DNA of 64,000 nucleotides from Chloroflexota bacterium (GTDB lineage Bacteria > Chloroflexota > Anaerolineae > Aggregatilineales > Phototrophicaceae), in the NCBI GenBank assembly GCA_016223085.1, contig JACRPS010000005.1, positions 62,001-126,000 on the forward strand, in the 5' to 3' direction. This document shows, piece by piece, positions 40,466-48,576 of this stretch. Below the pieces are notes generated by a model. The model was given only the letters and a program-made list of their open reading frames with translations, was not told the origin of the DNA and did no database searches. The first letter of the stretch is position 1; every line of letters starts with the position of its first letter. A program made the translations under genes and the position numbers.

Positions 40466-41023
40466 TTAGTCCCAGCTTAGATCATACGAGCCGTTAAAGC
40501 GATCGGTAAAGGCCAGCACCTCGTAATTGCCGCCGGTTTGCACCGTCACCTCGGCGCGGTCGGCTTCGCTGGCGGTGAAGGTTTTCTGCCACAGGATGCC
40601 CTCCGGCCCCTGGAACACCAGCGTGACCGTGCCGGCCAGCACCGTGACGGCATAATTGATGCCCACCGTTTCCCCAGGCCGCAGTGTGATCGGATAGCGG
40701 CTGGCCGCGCCAACCGCGCTGCGCGCCGGCAAAGCGGCAGGATTCGCGTTCTGCACCCCCAGCGGCAGCGGCGTCAGCAGCACCGGCGTTACCGGGCGCG
40801 GCGGCACGCCGTCCGGCGTGTTGGTCATCGGCAGCGGCGTGGGCAGCGCCCGCCCCGATGGGATGGGCGAGGCTTCCGTCGGCTGGACAATCGGCGTGAC
40901 GGGCAGCGGCGTCCACGTTTCCAGAATGTTCGGGTCCATCGTTGGTGTGGGTCCGGCCTGCCCCAGGTTACAGGCTGCCAGCCCCAGCGTGGCAACGATC
41001 AGCAGGGCATATCGAGGGAGCAT
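40466..41023 (-). CDS. Lipoprotein, Pro/Thr-rich
   Basis: 185-aa lipoprotein: signal LPRYALLIVATLGLAAC with lipobox LAAC, then a long Pro/Thr-rich linker (residues about 20-100, PTPTMDP, TPLPVTPIVQPTEASP) and a C-terminal beta-sandwich-like domain (GETVGINYAVTVLAGTVTLVFQGPEG) that may be a carbohydrate-binding or emp24-like fold. Start: ATG at 41023; the open frame extends 49 codons upstream through a hairpin repeat and is rejected. Function unknown; surface-exposed. Confidence 0.75.
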   Translation of the reverse strand: MLPRYALLIVATLGLAACNLGQAGPTPTMDPNILETWTPLPVTPIVQPTEASPIPSGRALPTPLPMTNTPDGVPPRPVTPVLLTPLPLGVQNANPAALPARSAVGAASRYPITLRPGETVGINYAVTVLAGTVTLVFQGPEGILWQKTFTASEADRAEVTVQTGGNYEVLAFTDRFNGSYDLSWD

Positions 41024-41047
41024 GGTGGGTTTCCTTAAATATTCCAT

Positions 41048-41074
41048 GTAGGGGCACGGCATGCCGTGCCCTAC
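41048..41074. repeat. GTAGGG hairpin (core GGCATGCC)
   Basis: GTAGGGGCACGGCA / TGCCGTGCCCTAC, one C lost on the right arm. Upstream of the lipoprotein gene. Confidence 0.9.
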
Positions 41075-41135
41075 ACCATAAGCTAACCCTACAATAGCCA
41101 CGAAATCATTAAATAACGTAAGCGCCAGCCGCCCC

Positions 41136-41924
41136 TCAACAGCCAAACGGCACGGTGATATTTGGTTCAACGCCGATGTCGTATAGATCGTAACGCAGAA
41201 TCACCTGCCCCGTGACCGGAAGCTGGCGGTCAAAGATGATGGCGTTGCTCACGTCCAGGTTGACGTAAAAGCGCACGACCGCCTCATGCGCCGGCGCAAA
41301 CCACAGTTCGCCGCCGGTCAGGCTGATCGAACCTTCGTCACTCAGGCGGATGGACGGCAGGTTGAGGTCGCCGGTGGCGAAGGTGTACAGCCAGGCATCT
41401 TCATCATTCAGCGTGGCGCGCCTGCCGCCAAAGATGGCGCGGTTCACGCCGCCGACCAGCATCCCGGCGCGCAGGTCCGCACCGGTCGCCGCGTCTACGC
41501 CGCCAACGCAGGTGTTGTTCCGCACCATAAACGCATCCTTGCCCAGCCGCACCGCCTCAAAAGCGTTGCCCTCCTTGCCCAGCAGTTCGCCCGACGTGCT
41601 GACGATCACCCGCCGTGCCGAACCAAGCTGCCGGTACCACACCTCGGCGTTGGCGGTGGCCGACGTTTCGCGCGGGGTGTTGGCGAACACGCCGTCAAAC
41701 TCCAGATGCACGATGTAGCGCCAGCCGGGCAGGGCGTTGAGTCCGGCGTCCACTTCCGGGATGGACAGCGGCCCCTCGAAGCCGGGTGGGGGGGCGTTTT
41801 GCGTTAAAAACTGCGCTGTCGCCAGGCCGTCAATCGAAGCCGGCGTGGGCAGGTCTTCCAGGCGCTGCCCGCGCTGGCCGCTGCACGCTGCCAGCAGCAG
41901 GAGAACGATTAGCCATCGTTTCAA
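41136..41924 (-). CDS. Lipoprotein with LppX/LolA-like domain
   Basis: 262-aa lipoprotein. With the TTG at 41924 as start, GGAG lies 8 nt upstream and the protein begins MKRWLIVLLLLAACSG, a perfect lipoprotein signal; the in-frame ATG at 41972 would add 16 residues of basic sequence. The mature part (WRYIVHLEFDGVF, AEVWYRQLGSARRVIVSTSGEL, DAFMVRNNTCVGGV, YVNLDVSNAIIFDRQLPVTGQVILRYDLYDIG) looks like the LppX/LprG or LolA half-barrel used for lipid carriage, but the match is weak. The two mature Cys outside the lipobox (NNTCV and the last residue) could pair. Confidence 0.65.
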   Translation of the reverse strand: MKRWLIVLLLLAACSGQRGQRLEDLPTPASIDGLATAQFLTQNAPPPGFEGPLSIPEVDAGLNALPGWRYIVHLEFDGVFANTPRETSATANAEVWYRQLGSARRVIVSTSGELLGKEGNAFEAVRLGKDAFMVRNNTCVGGVDAATGADLRAGMLVGGVNRAIFGGRRATLNDEDAWLYTFATGDLNLPSIRLSDEGSISLTGGELWFAPAHEAVVRFYVNLDVSNAIIFDRQLPVTGQVILRYDLYDIGVEPNITVPFGC

Positions 41925-42150
41925 GCGAAAATGCTCCAGGTATTCAAGGCGATAAAACCGCCATGACGCCATCCCCTGCGTCTCGTAAACTCGACGCGGG
42001 GACACGGAGGACGCCAGGAAAAAAGAGGATCGAAACTTGGCGCTCTTGGCGACTTGGCGGTTCAGTCTTATTGTACCGGCATGAACGCGATATTGACAAT
42101 CCACCCCCCGTCCACTACAATGTCTCTCGCTGCCGGGGTGGAATGCAACC

Positions 42151-42180
42151 TTGAAGCACGCCCGCCGAACGTGGTATAAT
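42151..42180 (+). promoter_or_regulatory. Promoter of the tRNA-rpmG-secE-nusG cluster
   Basis: -35 TTGAAG (42151-42156), 18-bp spacer, -10 TATAAT (42175-42180), 12 bp before the first tRNA. Confidence 0.8.
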
Positions 42181-42192
42181 GCGGCAACCTAC

Positions 42193-42265
42193 GCCGCAGT
42201 AGCTCAATCGGCAGAGCGATACTCTTGTAAAGTATAGGTTATGGGTTCAATTCCCATCTGCGGCT
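42193..42265 (+). tRNA. tRNA-Thr (TGT)
   Basis: 73 nt cloverleaf: acceptor GCCGCAG/CTGCGGC, anticodon stem ATACT/AGTAT with loop CTTGTAA (anticodon TGT), T-arm ATGGG-TTCAATT-CCCAT, discriminator T. CCA is not encoded. Confidence 0.95.
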
Positions 42266-42301
42266 CATGCTTCAGTAAAGAAGTGGTTAACAAAGTGATA
42301 T

Positions 42302-42384
42302 GGGTCGGTGTCCCGAGCGGCAAAGGGGGGAGACTGTAAATCTCTTGGCGGAAGCCTTCGCAGGTTCGAGTCCTGCCCGGCCCA
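42302..42384 (+). tRNA. tRNA-Tyr (GTA)
   Basis: 83 nt class II tRNA with long variable arm: acceptor GGGTCGG/CCGGCCC, anticodon stem GGAGA/TCTCT with loop CTGTAAA (anticodon GTA), T-arm GCAGG-TTCGAGT-CCTGC, discriminator A. Confidence 0.95.
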
Positions 42385-42422
42385 CTTCAAGCCTGAATAT
42401 AAAGGCTTGATAAGTAGATATT

Positions 42423-42495
42423 GCCTTTGTAGCTCAGTCGGCAGAGCACACCCTTGGTAAGGGTGAGGTCATGGGTTCAAATCCCATCAAAGGCT
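42423..42495 (+). tRNA. tRNA-Thr (GGT)
   Basis: Acceptor GCCTTTG/CAAAGGC, anticodon stem CACCC/GGGTG with loop TTGGTAA (anticodon GGT), T-arm ATGGG/CCCAT, discriminator T. Second threonine tRNA of the cluster. Confidence 0.95.
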
Positions 42496-42537
42496 ATAGA
42501 TTAATAATAAATGTAAGTGTAAGACGGAGCAGCGATC

Positions 42538-42699
42538 ATGGCGAAAAAGGGCAATCGGGTGTTGGTGAAGCTGCGCAGCACCGAAAGCGGCCATATGTAT
42601 TACACGCAGAAGAACCGCCGCAACGATACCGGGCGGCTGGAATTAAAAAAGTACGACCCGCTGGTGCGGCGTCACGTGATTTACCGCGAAACCAAGTAG
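42538..42699 (+). CDS. rpmG: 50S ribosomal protein L33
   Basis: 53-aa L33 between two tRNA genes. Seen: [52 protein letters not shown] pattern, with GHMYYTQKN and KKYDP as family hallmarks. The CxxC zinc pairs of C+ type L33 are absent, so this is the zinc-independent (C-) form. Start: ATG at 42538 with ACGGAGC 7 nt upstream. The order tRNA-Thr, rpmG, tRNA-Trp, secE, nusG is a classic bacterial arrangement. Confidence 0.95.
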   Translation: MAKKGNRVLVKLRSTESGHMYYTQKNRRNDTGRLELKKYDPLVRRHVIYRETK

Positions 42700-42711
42700 G
42701 GCGCGGTTCAT

Positions 42712-42784
42712 AGGGGAATAGCTCAACTGGCAGAGCAACGGCCTCCAAATCCGTAGGTTGTGGGTTCAAGTCCTACTTCCCCTG
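42712..42784 (+). tRNA. tRNA-Trp (CCA)
   Basis: 73 nt: acceptor AGGGGAA/TTCCCCT, D-arm GCTC/GAGC, anticodon loop CTCCAAA (anticodon CCA), T-arm GTGGG-TTCAAGT-CCTAC, discriminator G. The anticodon stem ACGGC/TCCGT has four pairs and a C-T mismatch at 31-39, next to the loop, where other tRNA-Trp genes usually have T-A. Confidence 0.93.
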
Positions 42785-42860
42785 CACCAATTGGCGAGAC
42801 ACCGTCGTTCCCGGCGGTGTCTTGCATACTAGGCCGATTTTATCAGGGAGAACCAGCGTT

Positions 42861-43370
42861 ATGCCTGCTGACCAGAATACACTCGATGGCAGCTCGAAGC
42901 GCCGCCGGGGCCGGCTGCGCCGCGAGGCGCAGGAAACCACCGCCGTGCGGACGTATGAGGTAGACGACGAACTCGACAACGATGAGGATGAAGCCCCTGT
43001 AAAAGGGATTACCGAACGTAAAGGCCGCGCTACCCCCGGACGCCGTACCCAGGAAATCGAAGCCACCCAGAGCGAAGGCAATTTCATCACCCGCACCGTT
43101 CGCGGCCTGCGCGAGTACTTCCAGGGCGTGCGGTCAGAACTGCAAAAAGTCGTCTGGCCGACCCGCGAAGAAACCCGCCGCCTGACAACCATTGTGCTTA
43201 CCGTTACGATTGCGTCTGCCATCGTCCTGGGCATCATCAGCCTGCTGTTTAACGAACTGTTCACGCTGGGGCTGCGGTCTCCGCTGGTTTTTGGCGTGGT
43301 CTTTGTCTTAATTCTGGGCGGTTTTGTTTATTACCTGCGCACCAATAACCGCCGCACCCCCTCGTATTGA
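42861..43370 (+). CDS. secE: Protein translocase subunit SecE
   Basis: 169-aa SecE of the SecYEG channel. The conserved part is at the C-terminus: amphipathic helix LREYFQGVRSELQKVVWPTREETRR and one TM helix (IVLTVTIASAIVLGIISLLF), with an extra hydrophobic segment at the very end (LVFGVVFVLILGGFVYYL). The N-terminal 85 residues are a charged extension (RRRGRLRREAQE, DDELDNDEDEAP) that most SecE proteins lack. Start: ATG at 42861 with GGGAG 10 nt upstream; the frame extends to 42822 without support. 30 nt before nusG. Confidence 0.93.
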   Translation: MPADQNTLDGSSKRRRGRLRREAQETTAVRTYEVDDELDNDEDEAPVKGITERKGRATPGRRTQEIEATQSEGNFITRTVRGLREYFQGVRSELQKVVWPTREETRRLTTIVLTVTIASAIVLGIISLLFNELFTLGLRSPLVFGVVFVLILGGFVYYLRTNNRRTPSY

Positions 43371-43400
43371 CGTTTACTGGAAGGTTAGCCGGGAGACGGC

Positions 43401-44069
43401 ATGTTTGACGATTTTGAAGAGCGTGAAGACGCCGATTACGACCCCGAACCGGTTTATCTGGATGACCGCCGCGCCCCCGCAGCCGACACGGCTGACGAGG
43501 AGATTGGCCCGATTCTGGACGAGCTGGTTCCGAAAAAGGGCGACCCCGAAAAGCAGTGGTACGTCGTGCATTGTTACTCCGGTCAGGAGAATAAGGTGCG
43601 CCATGCCATCGAGCAGCGCATCGAAACGATGGGGATGCGCGACAAAATCTTTGACGTAATCGTCCCGACAGAAGAAGAGATCGAAGTCAAAGAGGGCAAA
43701 CGCCGCACGGTCGAACGCCGCGTGTTCCCCGGTTACATCCTGGTTGAGATGAAGATGGATGAAGACTCGTGGTACGTTGTGCGGAACACGCCCGGCGTGA
43801 CCGGCTTCGTCGGTATGGGCAACGACCCCACCCCACTGCGCCAGGAAGAAGTCAAGCAGATCATGGACCGCATGTCCGACGAAGCGCCCAAAGTGAAGGT
43901 GACGTTTAAGGTCGGGCAGAAGGTGCGTATCATTGACGGGCCGTTTAACGACTTTATCGGCACGGTGGCTGCGCTGGACGCCGACAAGTCCAAAGTGCGC
44001 GTGATGGTCAACTTCTTCGGGCGCGATACGCCGGTGGAACTCGATTTTCTGGAAGTTGAGAAGGTCTAA
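43401..44069 (+). CDS. nusG: Transcription termination/antitermination protein NusG
   Basis: 222-aa NusG that binds RNA polymerase and links it to Rho or the ribosome. Seen: an acidic N-terminal extension of about 50 residues, the NGN domain ([56 protein letters not shown]) and the KOW domain ([48 protein letters not shown]). Start: ATG at 43401 after GGGAGACGGC. Directly after secE. Confidence 0.97.
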   Translation: MFDDFEEREDADYDPEPVYLDDRRAPAADTADEEIGPILDELVPKKGDPEKQWYVVHCYSGQENKVRHAIEQRIETMGMRDKIFDVIVPTEEEIEVKEGKRRTVERRVFPGYILVEMKMDEDSWYVVRNTPGVTGFVGMGNDPTPLRQEEVKQIMDRMSDEAPKVKVTFKVGQKVRIIDGPFNDFIGTVAALDADKSKVRVMVNFFGRDTPVELDFLEVEKV

Positions 44070-44071
44070 CC

Positions 44072-44101
44072 GTAGGGGCGGGTTTAGAAACCCGCCCCTA
44101 C
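44072..44101. repeat. GTAGGG hairpin (core GGGTTTAGAAACCC)
   Basis: 30-bp palindrome starting 2 bp after the nusG stop codon; arms GTAGGGGCGGGTTT / AAACCCGCCCCTAC. Confidence 0.9.
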
Positions 44102-44117
44102 AGCGTTATATTTCGAG

Positions 44118-44150
44118 GAGGCAAGAGTCATCTTGCCTCTATTCTTTTTT
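44118..44150 (+). terminator. Terminator between nusG and rplK
   Basis: 9-bp stem GAGGCAAGA / TCTTGCCTC, loop GTCA, then TATTCTTTTTT. It separates secE-nusG from rplKA, so rplK probably has its own promoter in the 80 bp that follow or depends on read-through. Confidence 0.88.
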
Positions 44151-44233
44151 ACGAACAACCATTACAATACAGCCACTTTTGCGCCAGTTCCGGCCAAAAG
44201 CTGATCGCCAATTGCGACCGAAGTGAGGACATA

Positions 44234-44659
44234 ATGGCAAAGAAAATTAAAGCAATTGTCACGCTGCAAATCAACGCCGGCAAGGCGACCCCCGCGCCGC
44301 CCATTGGCCCGGCGCTGGCGCAGCATGGCATCAACCTGATGGCCTTCTGCAAGGAATACAACGCCCGCACGGCCAATCGCCTGGGCGAGGTTGTCCCGGC
44401 GGAAATCACCATTTTCAGCGACGGCTCGTTTAAGTTCAACCTGAAAAGCCCGCCGACCGGCTTCCTGATTAAACGCGCTGCCGGCATCGAGAAGGGGTCG
44501 TCCAACCCCAATTCGGTGAAGGTGGGGCGGCTGACCCGCAAGCAGGTGCGCGAGATCGCCGAAATGAAGCTGAAGGATACCAACGCGCTGGATATTGACG
44601 GCGCGATTCGCCAGATCGAAGGTACCGCCCGCAACATGGGCGTGGAAATCGTGGATTAG
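44234..44659 (+). CDS. rplK: 50S ribosomal protein L11
   Basis: 141-aa L11, part of the GTPase-associated centre with 23S rRNA. Seen: [64 protein letters not shown] and [23 protein letters not shown]. Start: ATG at 44234. Followed by a heptamer-repeat block and then rplA. Confidence 0.98.
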   Translation: MAKKIKAIVTLQINAGKATPAPPIGPALAQHGINLMAFCKEYNARTANRLGEVVPAEITIFSDGSFKFNLKSPPTGFLIKRAAGIEKGSSNPNSVKVGRLTRKQVREIAEMKLKDTNALDIDGAIRQIEGTARNMGVEIVD

Positions 44660-44735
44660 TTGTCAGTAATCAGTGGTCAGTTATCAGTAACATACGCGTC
44701 TTTCGACTGAAAACTGACGACTGATGACTTTTTAG
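44657..44735. repeat. Heptamer repeats between rplK and rplA
   Basis: Starting within the rplK stop codon, TTGTCAGTAATCAGTGGTCA-type units and a second half with ACTGAAAACTGACGACTGAT. It fills the space between two genes that are usually separated by only a few bases. Confidence 0.85.
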
Positions 44736-44783
44736 ATCGTGGGAGGGCGCGCCACGCCCGCAGACCACCAGGAGAAAACCCCA

Positions 44784-45488
44784 ATGGCACAACATGGCAA
44801 GCGTTATCTCAACGCACTCAAACTCGTAGACGAGGACAAGGCTTATCCGCTGGCGGAAGCGGTGGCGCTGGCAAAACAGACGGCCACCGCCAAGTTCGAC
44901 GAGACGATTGAACTGCACTTCCGCCTGGGCATTGACCCCCGCCACAGCGAACAGCAGGTCCGCAGCACGGTGCTGCTGCCGCACGGCCTCGGTAAAACGG
45001 TGCGCGTGCTGGTGTTCGCCGAAGGTGAAGATGCTCGCGCGGCGGAAGCCGCCGGTGCGGACATCGTAGGCAGCGACCAGATCATCGAACGCATCCAGAA
45101 AGAAAACTGGCTGGACTTCGACGCGACGCTGGCCGTCCCGGCGATGATGGGGCGCGTTGGTCGTATCGCGCGTGTTCTCGGCCCGCGCGGTCTGATGCCG
45201 AACCCGAAGGCCGGCACGGTGGTGCAGGCCGCCGATCTGGCCCGCGCCATCAATGAACTGAAGGCCGGGCGTGTCGAATTCCGCAACGACAAAACCGGCA
45301 ACCTGCACGTTCCGGTGGGCAAGGCCAGCTTCGACCACCAGCGGCTGGTGGAGAACGCGCAGGCCGTGCTGGACTCGGTGCAGCGCCAGCGGCCCTCGTC
45401 GGTTAAGGGCGCGTACATCCGCCGCGCCGTGCTCACCTCGACAATGGGGCCGGGCATCCATCTCGACATCGGCGGTGGGGCCGTATAA
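44784..45488 (+). CDS. rplA: 50S ribosomal protein L1
   Basis: 234-aa L1, forming the mobile L1 stalk; in many bacteria it also represses the rplKA mRNA. Seen: KFDETIELHFRLGIDPRHSEQQVRSTVLLPHGLGKTVRVLVFA, IVGSDQIIERIQKENWLDFDATLAVPAMMGRVGRIARVLGPRGLMPNPKAGTV and TSTMGPGIHLDI. Start: ATG at 44784 with AGGAGAAA upstream. rplJ and rplL, the normal followers, are absent; a terminator follows. Confidence 0.98.
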   Translation: MAQHGKRYLNALKLVDEDKAYPLAEAVALAKQTATAKFDETIELHFRLGIDPRHSEQQVRSTVLLPHGLGKTVRVLVFAEGEDARAAEAAGADIVGSDQIIERIQKENWLDFDATLAVPAMMGRVGRIARVLGPRGLMPNPKAGTVVQAADLARAINELKAGRVEFRNDKTGNLHVPVGKASFDHQRLVENAQAVLDSVQRQRPSSVKGAYIRRAVLTSTMGPGIHLDIGGGAV

Positions 45489-45502
45489 ACCAATAACTAT
45501 CG

Positions 45503-45537
45503 GTACGGGCACGCAACAGCGTGTCCGTACTTTTTTA
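45503..45537 (+). terminator. Terminator of rplA made from a hairpin repeat
   Basis: GTACGGGCACGC / GCGTGTCCGTAC (12-bp stem with one G-T pair, loop AACA) followed by TTTTTTATC. The outline GTA-GGG-CAC...GTG-CCC-TAC matches the hairpin family, with a T-run making it a working terminator. Confidence 0.88.
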
Positions 45538-45693
45538 TCTGTTTTTGTCTCTCCGTTCACCGCGTTACAGCCGCTGGAATCCCTGAACTGCACGAGTTAC
45601 ACAGGTAGACACACTCACGTTTGCATGGCGGCGTTTCCCTACGGTACACTGATCGCCTACCACCATCTCGCCGCGCAGCCACAGGAAGCCGCC

Positions 45694-47466
45694 ATGTCCC
45701 CCACACCATTCACCAACAATGGTAAACACCGGTCAGACAACGCCGCCTTGCTCCCGGCGGCCTTTCAGGAATTTCGGGAACAGCGCCATATTCCGGGACT
45801 GGCCTACGGTCTGGTCACCGATGGAGAACTGGTCGCGGCGGGCGGTCTTGGCGTACAAAACATCCTCGACCAGTCGCCGGTGACGCCGGACAGCGTGTTC
45901 CGCATTGCCTCGATGACCAAAAGTTTTACAGCGATGGCGGTCGTCAGGCTGCGGGATGCCGGCAAGTTCCATCTGGACTGCCCGGCAGAACAGTTTGTGC
46001 CTGAACTGGCCGGGCTGCTGTATCCTACTCACGACTCGGCGCCGATCACCATTCGGCAACTGCTGACGATGAGCGCCGGTTTTCCGCAGGATGACCCCTG
46101 GGCCGACCGCCAGCTTGCCTGTGCCGACGCGGAACTCTCGGCCTGGCTGAGTCAGGGTGTGCCGTTCTCCAATCCGCCGGGGGTAACGTTTGAATACTCC
46201 AATTACGGTTACGCCATTTTAGGCCGCATCATCGCCAACGTTACCGGCGTGCCGTACCAGACCTATATCCAGGATGAACTGCTGACACCGTTGGGCATGA
46301 TGGATACCACCTTTGACGTGCGCCGGGTCGCGCCGGAACGCCTGGTGATGGGCTATCGCCGCGAGGGTAGCCAGTGGGTGGCCGAGCCGCCGCTGGCCGA
46401 TGGCGCGTTTGGCGCAATGGGCGGGCTGTTCACCACGATTGCCGATTTTGCCCGCTACATGGCGTTCCTGCTGTCGGCTTTCCCGCCGCGTGATGAGCCA
46501 GAAACCGGCCCGGTACGGCGCAGTTCGCTGCGGGAAATGCAGCAGATGTGGCGACACAACCTCACCCAATCCACCCGGCTGACACCCGATGCGCCGGCAC
46601 TGGTGCAGACGATTGGCTACGGTTATGGGCTGGGGATTCAGTTTGATTCCGTGCTGGGTTATTCGGTGGCGCACGGCGGCGGGCTGCCGGGTTACGGCTC
46701 GTTTTATCGTCTGTTGCCGGACTACGGTGTTGGGCTGGTGGCGTTTGCCAACCTGACGTATGAGTCGCCGGCGGCACGGATCAACGACATCCTGTACTGC
46801 TTCCGTCAGGCCGGCGCGCTCCAGCCTCGGAAATGGCTGCCACCGGATGCCCTGCTGGCGGTTCAGTCGGTGCTGGCACAGGTGTACGAGCATTGGGACG
46901 ACCAAACCATCACGGCGGTTGCTACCGCCTCGTTTTTCCAGGATTGCCCGCTGGAAAGGCGGCGGCAGCAGTTCGCGGACCTGCGTGCCCGCTTCGGCAG
47001 GTGCCGGGCGATCACGCCGCTGGAGCCAGAAAATGCTCTGCGGGGACGCTGGCGACTGCTGTGCCGGGGCGGATACATTGAGCTGTTTGCCACCCTCGCG
47101 CCAACGGTGCCACCGCAGCTTCAGTATTTGCAGATCACTGCCGCCCGGTCGTTGACTCCGGCCTTAAAACGAACCGCCGCGCAGGTGGTGAAGCTCATCA
47201 ACCGGTGGGACGATGAGACGGCCCGCACCGTGTTGCACCGCAAGCTCAAGCGGGCGGCGCTGCGGTCGCAGTTGGCGGCGCTGCGCGTGCAGTATGGCAA
47301 ACTGCGCCTGGGTGACGTGCTGGAAGGCGACGGCACGACCCGTGCGCGTCTGCGCCTGCCGGGGCAGCACGGCCAGGTGGATATGACGCTGACCGCCGAT
47401 CCGACAACCGGAACGGTGTTGACGCTGGCTTTTACCCGACCGCGTGAAACCGCCTTTGTCCCTTAG
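45694..47466 (+). CDS. Serine hydrolase, class C beta-lactamase family
   Basis: 590-aa PBP4*/AmpC-like esterase or peptidase. Seen: FRIASMTKSFTAMA with the nucleophile Ser and Lys (SxxK), the tyrosine motif FEYSNYGYAILG (YxN) and HGGGLPGYGSF in place of KTG. The C-terminal 200 residues form an extra domain (VLAQVYEHWDDQTITAV, RFGRCRAITPLEPENALRGRWRLLC, DVLEGDGTTRARLRLPGQ) found in larger members. No signal peptide, so cytoplasmic. Start: ATG at 45694 with AGGA 7 nt upstream; a much longer open frame upstream overlaps rplA and is not used. A macro-like gene starts 8 nt after it. Confidence 0.85.
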   Translation: MSPTPFTNNGKHRSDNAALLPAAFQEFREQRHIPGLAYGLVTDGELVAAGGLGVQNILDQSPVTPDSVFRIASMTKSFTAMAVVRLRDAGKFHLDCPAEQFVPELAGLLYPTHDSAPITIRQLLTMSAGFPQDDPWADRQLACADAELSAWLSQGVPFSNPPGVTFEYSNYGYAILGRIIANVTGVPYQTYIQDELLTPLGMMDTTFDVRRVAPERLVMGYRREGSQWVAEPPLADGAFGAMGGLFTTIADFARYMAFLLSAFPPRDEPETGPVRRSSLREMQQMWRHNLTQSTRLTPDAPALVQTIGYGYGLGIQFDSVLGYSVAHGGGLPGYGSFYRLLPDYGVGLVAFANLTYESPAARINDILYCFRQAGALQPRKWLPPDALLAVQSVLAQVYEHWDDQTITAVATASFFQDCPLERRRQQFADLRARFGRCRAITPLEPENALRGRWRLLCRGGYIELFATLAPTVPPQLQYLQITAARSLTPALKRTAAQVVKLINRWDDETARTVLHRKLKRAALRSQLAALRVQYGKLRLGDVLEGDGTTRARLRLPGQHGQVDMTLTADPTTGTVLTLAFTRPRETAFVP

Positions 47467-47474
47467 GTCAATAT

Positions 47475-47933
47475 ATGCCCCTCACCTTTGTTTCCGGCGA
47501 CCCGTTGCAGACAGCGGCGCAAACGCTGGCGTTCGGCCACAACGCCCGCGCTCGTGTCGAAGTGGACCCGCTGCAAATGCGCCTGCTGGATATTTACCCC
47601 GCCGCCTTCGCCAGCTTCCGCAAGCAGTGCCAGCACGGGCGCATCCGGCCCGGCGCTTTCTGGACGTGGCGCGAGTCGCAGCCTCATCTCCTGTTTCTGG
47701 TTATCCGGGAAACAGCGCAGGGCGCGACCCGGCTGCGTTACATCGAGTCCGCCCTGATGACGCTGGCGCGGGATTATCGCCTGTATGGAATTGACAGTCT
47801 GGCTATCGCGCCGGTGGGCAGCGCCGCCGAGTGGCCTCTGCTGAAGCCGGTGCTCGTACACTGGCTGGCCGCCTGCCCGCTGCCGGTAGAGGTGTATGAA
47901 GGGGATGAGGGAGGAAAGAGGGAGAACAGGTAA
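47475..47933 (+). CDS. Divergent macro-domain-like protein
   Basis: 152-aa protein. Its layout resembles a DarG-type macro domain (ADP-ribose binding): FVSGDPLQTAAQTLAFGHNA (strand plus first loop), DIYPAAFASFRKQCQHGRIRPGAFWTW (normally FPxxFxxYxxxCxxGxxxPGxxF), RYIESALMTLARDYRLYGIDSLAIAPVGS (normally IxxGLxxLxxxxxxxxIxSIAIPxLG) and a final VEVYEGDE. The Asn and Gly-rich ligand residues are changed, so ADP-ribose turnover is doubtful. Starts 8 nt after the serine hydrolase and ends 4 nt before the nuclease-like gene. The family call is inferred from pattern only. Confidence 0.5.
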   Translation: MPLTFVSGDPLQTAAQTLAFGHNARARVEVDPLQMRLLDIYPAAFASFRKQCQHGRIRPGAFWTWRESQPHLLFLVIRETAQGATRLRYIESALMTLARDYRLYGIDSLAIAPVGSAAEWPLLKPVLVHWLAACPLPVEVYEGDEGGKRENR

Positions 47934-47937
47934 CGAC

Positions 47938-48576
47938 GTGGACGACACTTTAGAACAACTGGCGTGCCAGCCCATTCCAGTTTTGGACAATGGTTTTAAC
48001 GCGAATGCCGTTATTCCTTACGGTTGCACGACAGAACATATTCGCCAGGCCATGATTGATTTTGTTGATTTTCTCGGTTTCATCAATCAGCAATTGTATA
48101 CGAAGAATATTTCCCGGCTCGAAACAATGCTGATGCCGGCAAACTTCAGCAGCATCGTGGGCGAGTTTATCAGCGTGGCGATTCCGAAATACTGTTCTTC
48201 GCTTGCCCGCAATCAATTCCACAACGGCCACCCGGATTTGATTCCGGCAGGGCAATTTCCTGGCAATGCTGTTCAGTACACGCATGAAGGTATCGAAATC
48301 AAAGCATCGCGCTATTTACAGGGTTGGCAAGGGCATAATCCTGAAGAAAGCTGGCTGATGGCGTTTATTTTTGACAGCAACCGGCCATCTGATGCCGCAA
48401 AAGGTGTACGACCCAAACCATTTCGCTTTGTGATGGTGGCCGGCGCGTCATTGGCGCAATCAGATTGGACATTTTCCGGGCGATCAGCGACCAGCCGCCG
48501 AACCATCACCGCGAGTGTGAACCAGTCCGGTTATCAAAAGATAATAGCAAACTGGATTTACCGTGACCCCGGCTAG
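47938..48576 (+). CDS. Probable type II restriction endonuclease
   Basis: 212-aa protein that I cannot place in a named family, but it contains a PD-(D/E)XK-like catalytic pattern: HPDLIPAG, then 17 residues later EGIEIKASRYLQGW. An upstream Glu in SSIVGEFISVAI could complete the site. It converges with, and overlaps by 4 bp, a DNA methyltransferase gene, the typical setting of a restriction enzyme. Start: GTG at 47938, 4 nt after the previous stop; ATG at 47896 in the same frame is possible. Base composition is visibly more AT-rich than neighbours, hinting at transfer. Confidence 0.65.
   Translation: MDDTLEQLACQPIPVLDNGFNANAVIPYGCTTEHIRQAMIDFVDFLGFINQQLYTKNISRLETMLMPANFSSIVGEFISVAIPKYCSSLARNQFHNGHPDLIPAGQFPGNAVQYTHEGIEIKASRYLQGWQGHNPEESWLMAFIFDSNRPSDAAKGVRPKPFRFVMVAGASLAQSDWTFSGRSATSRRTITASVNQSGYQKIIANWIYRDPG

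Noticed and set aside
45271-45693. N-terminal extension of the serine hydrolase overlapping rplA
   Set aside because: Its codons overlap L1 in another frame and cross a terminator; the ATG at 45694 has a ribosome binding site and starts where the family begins.
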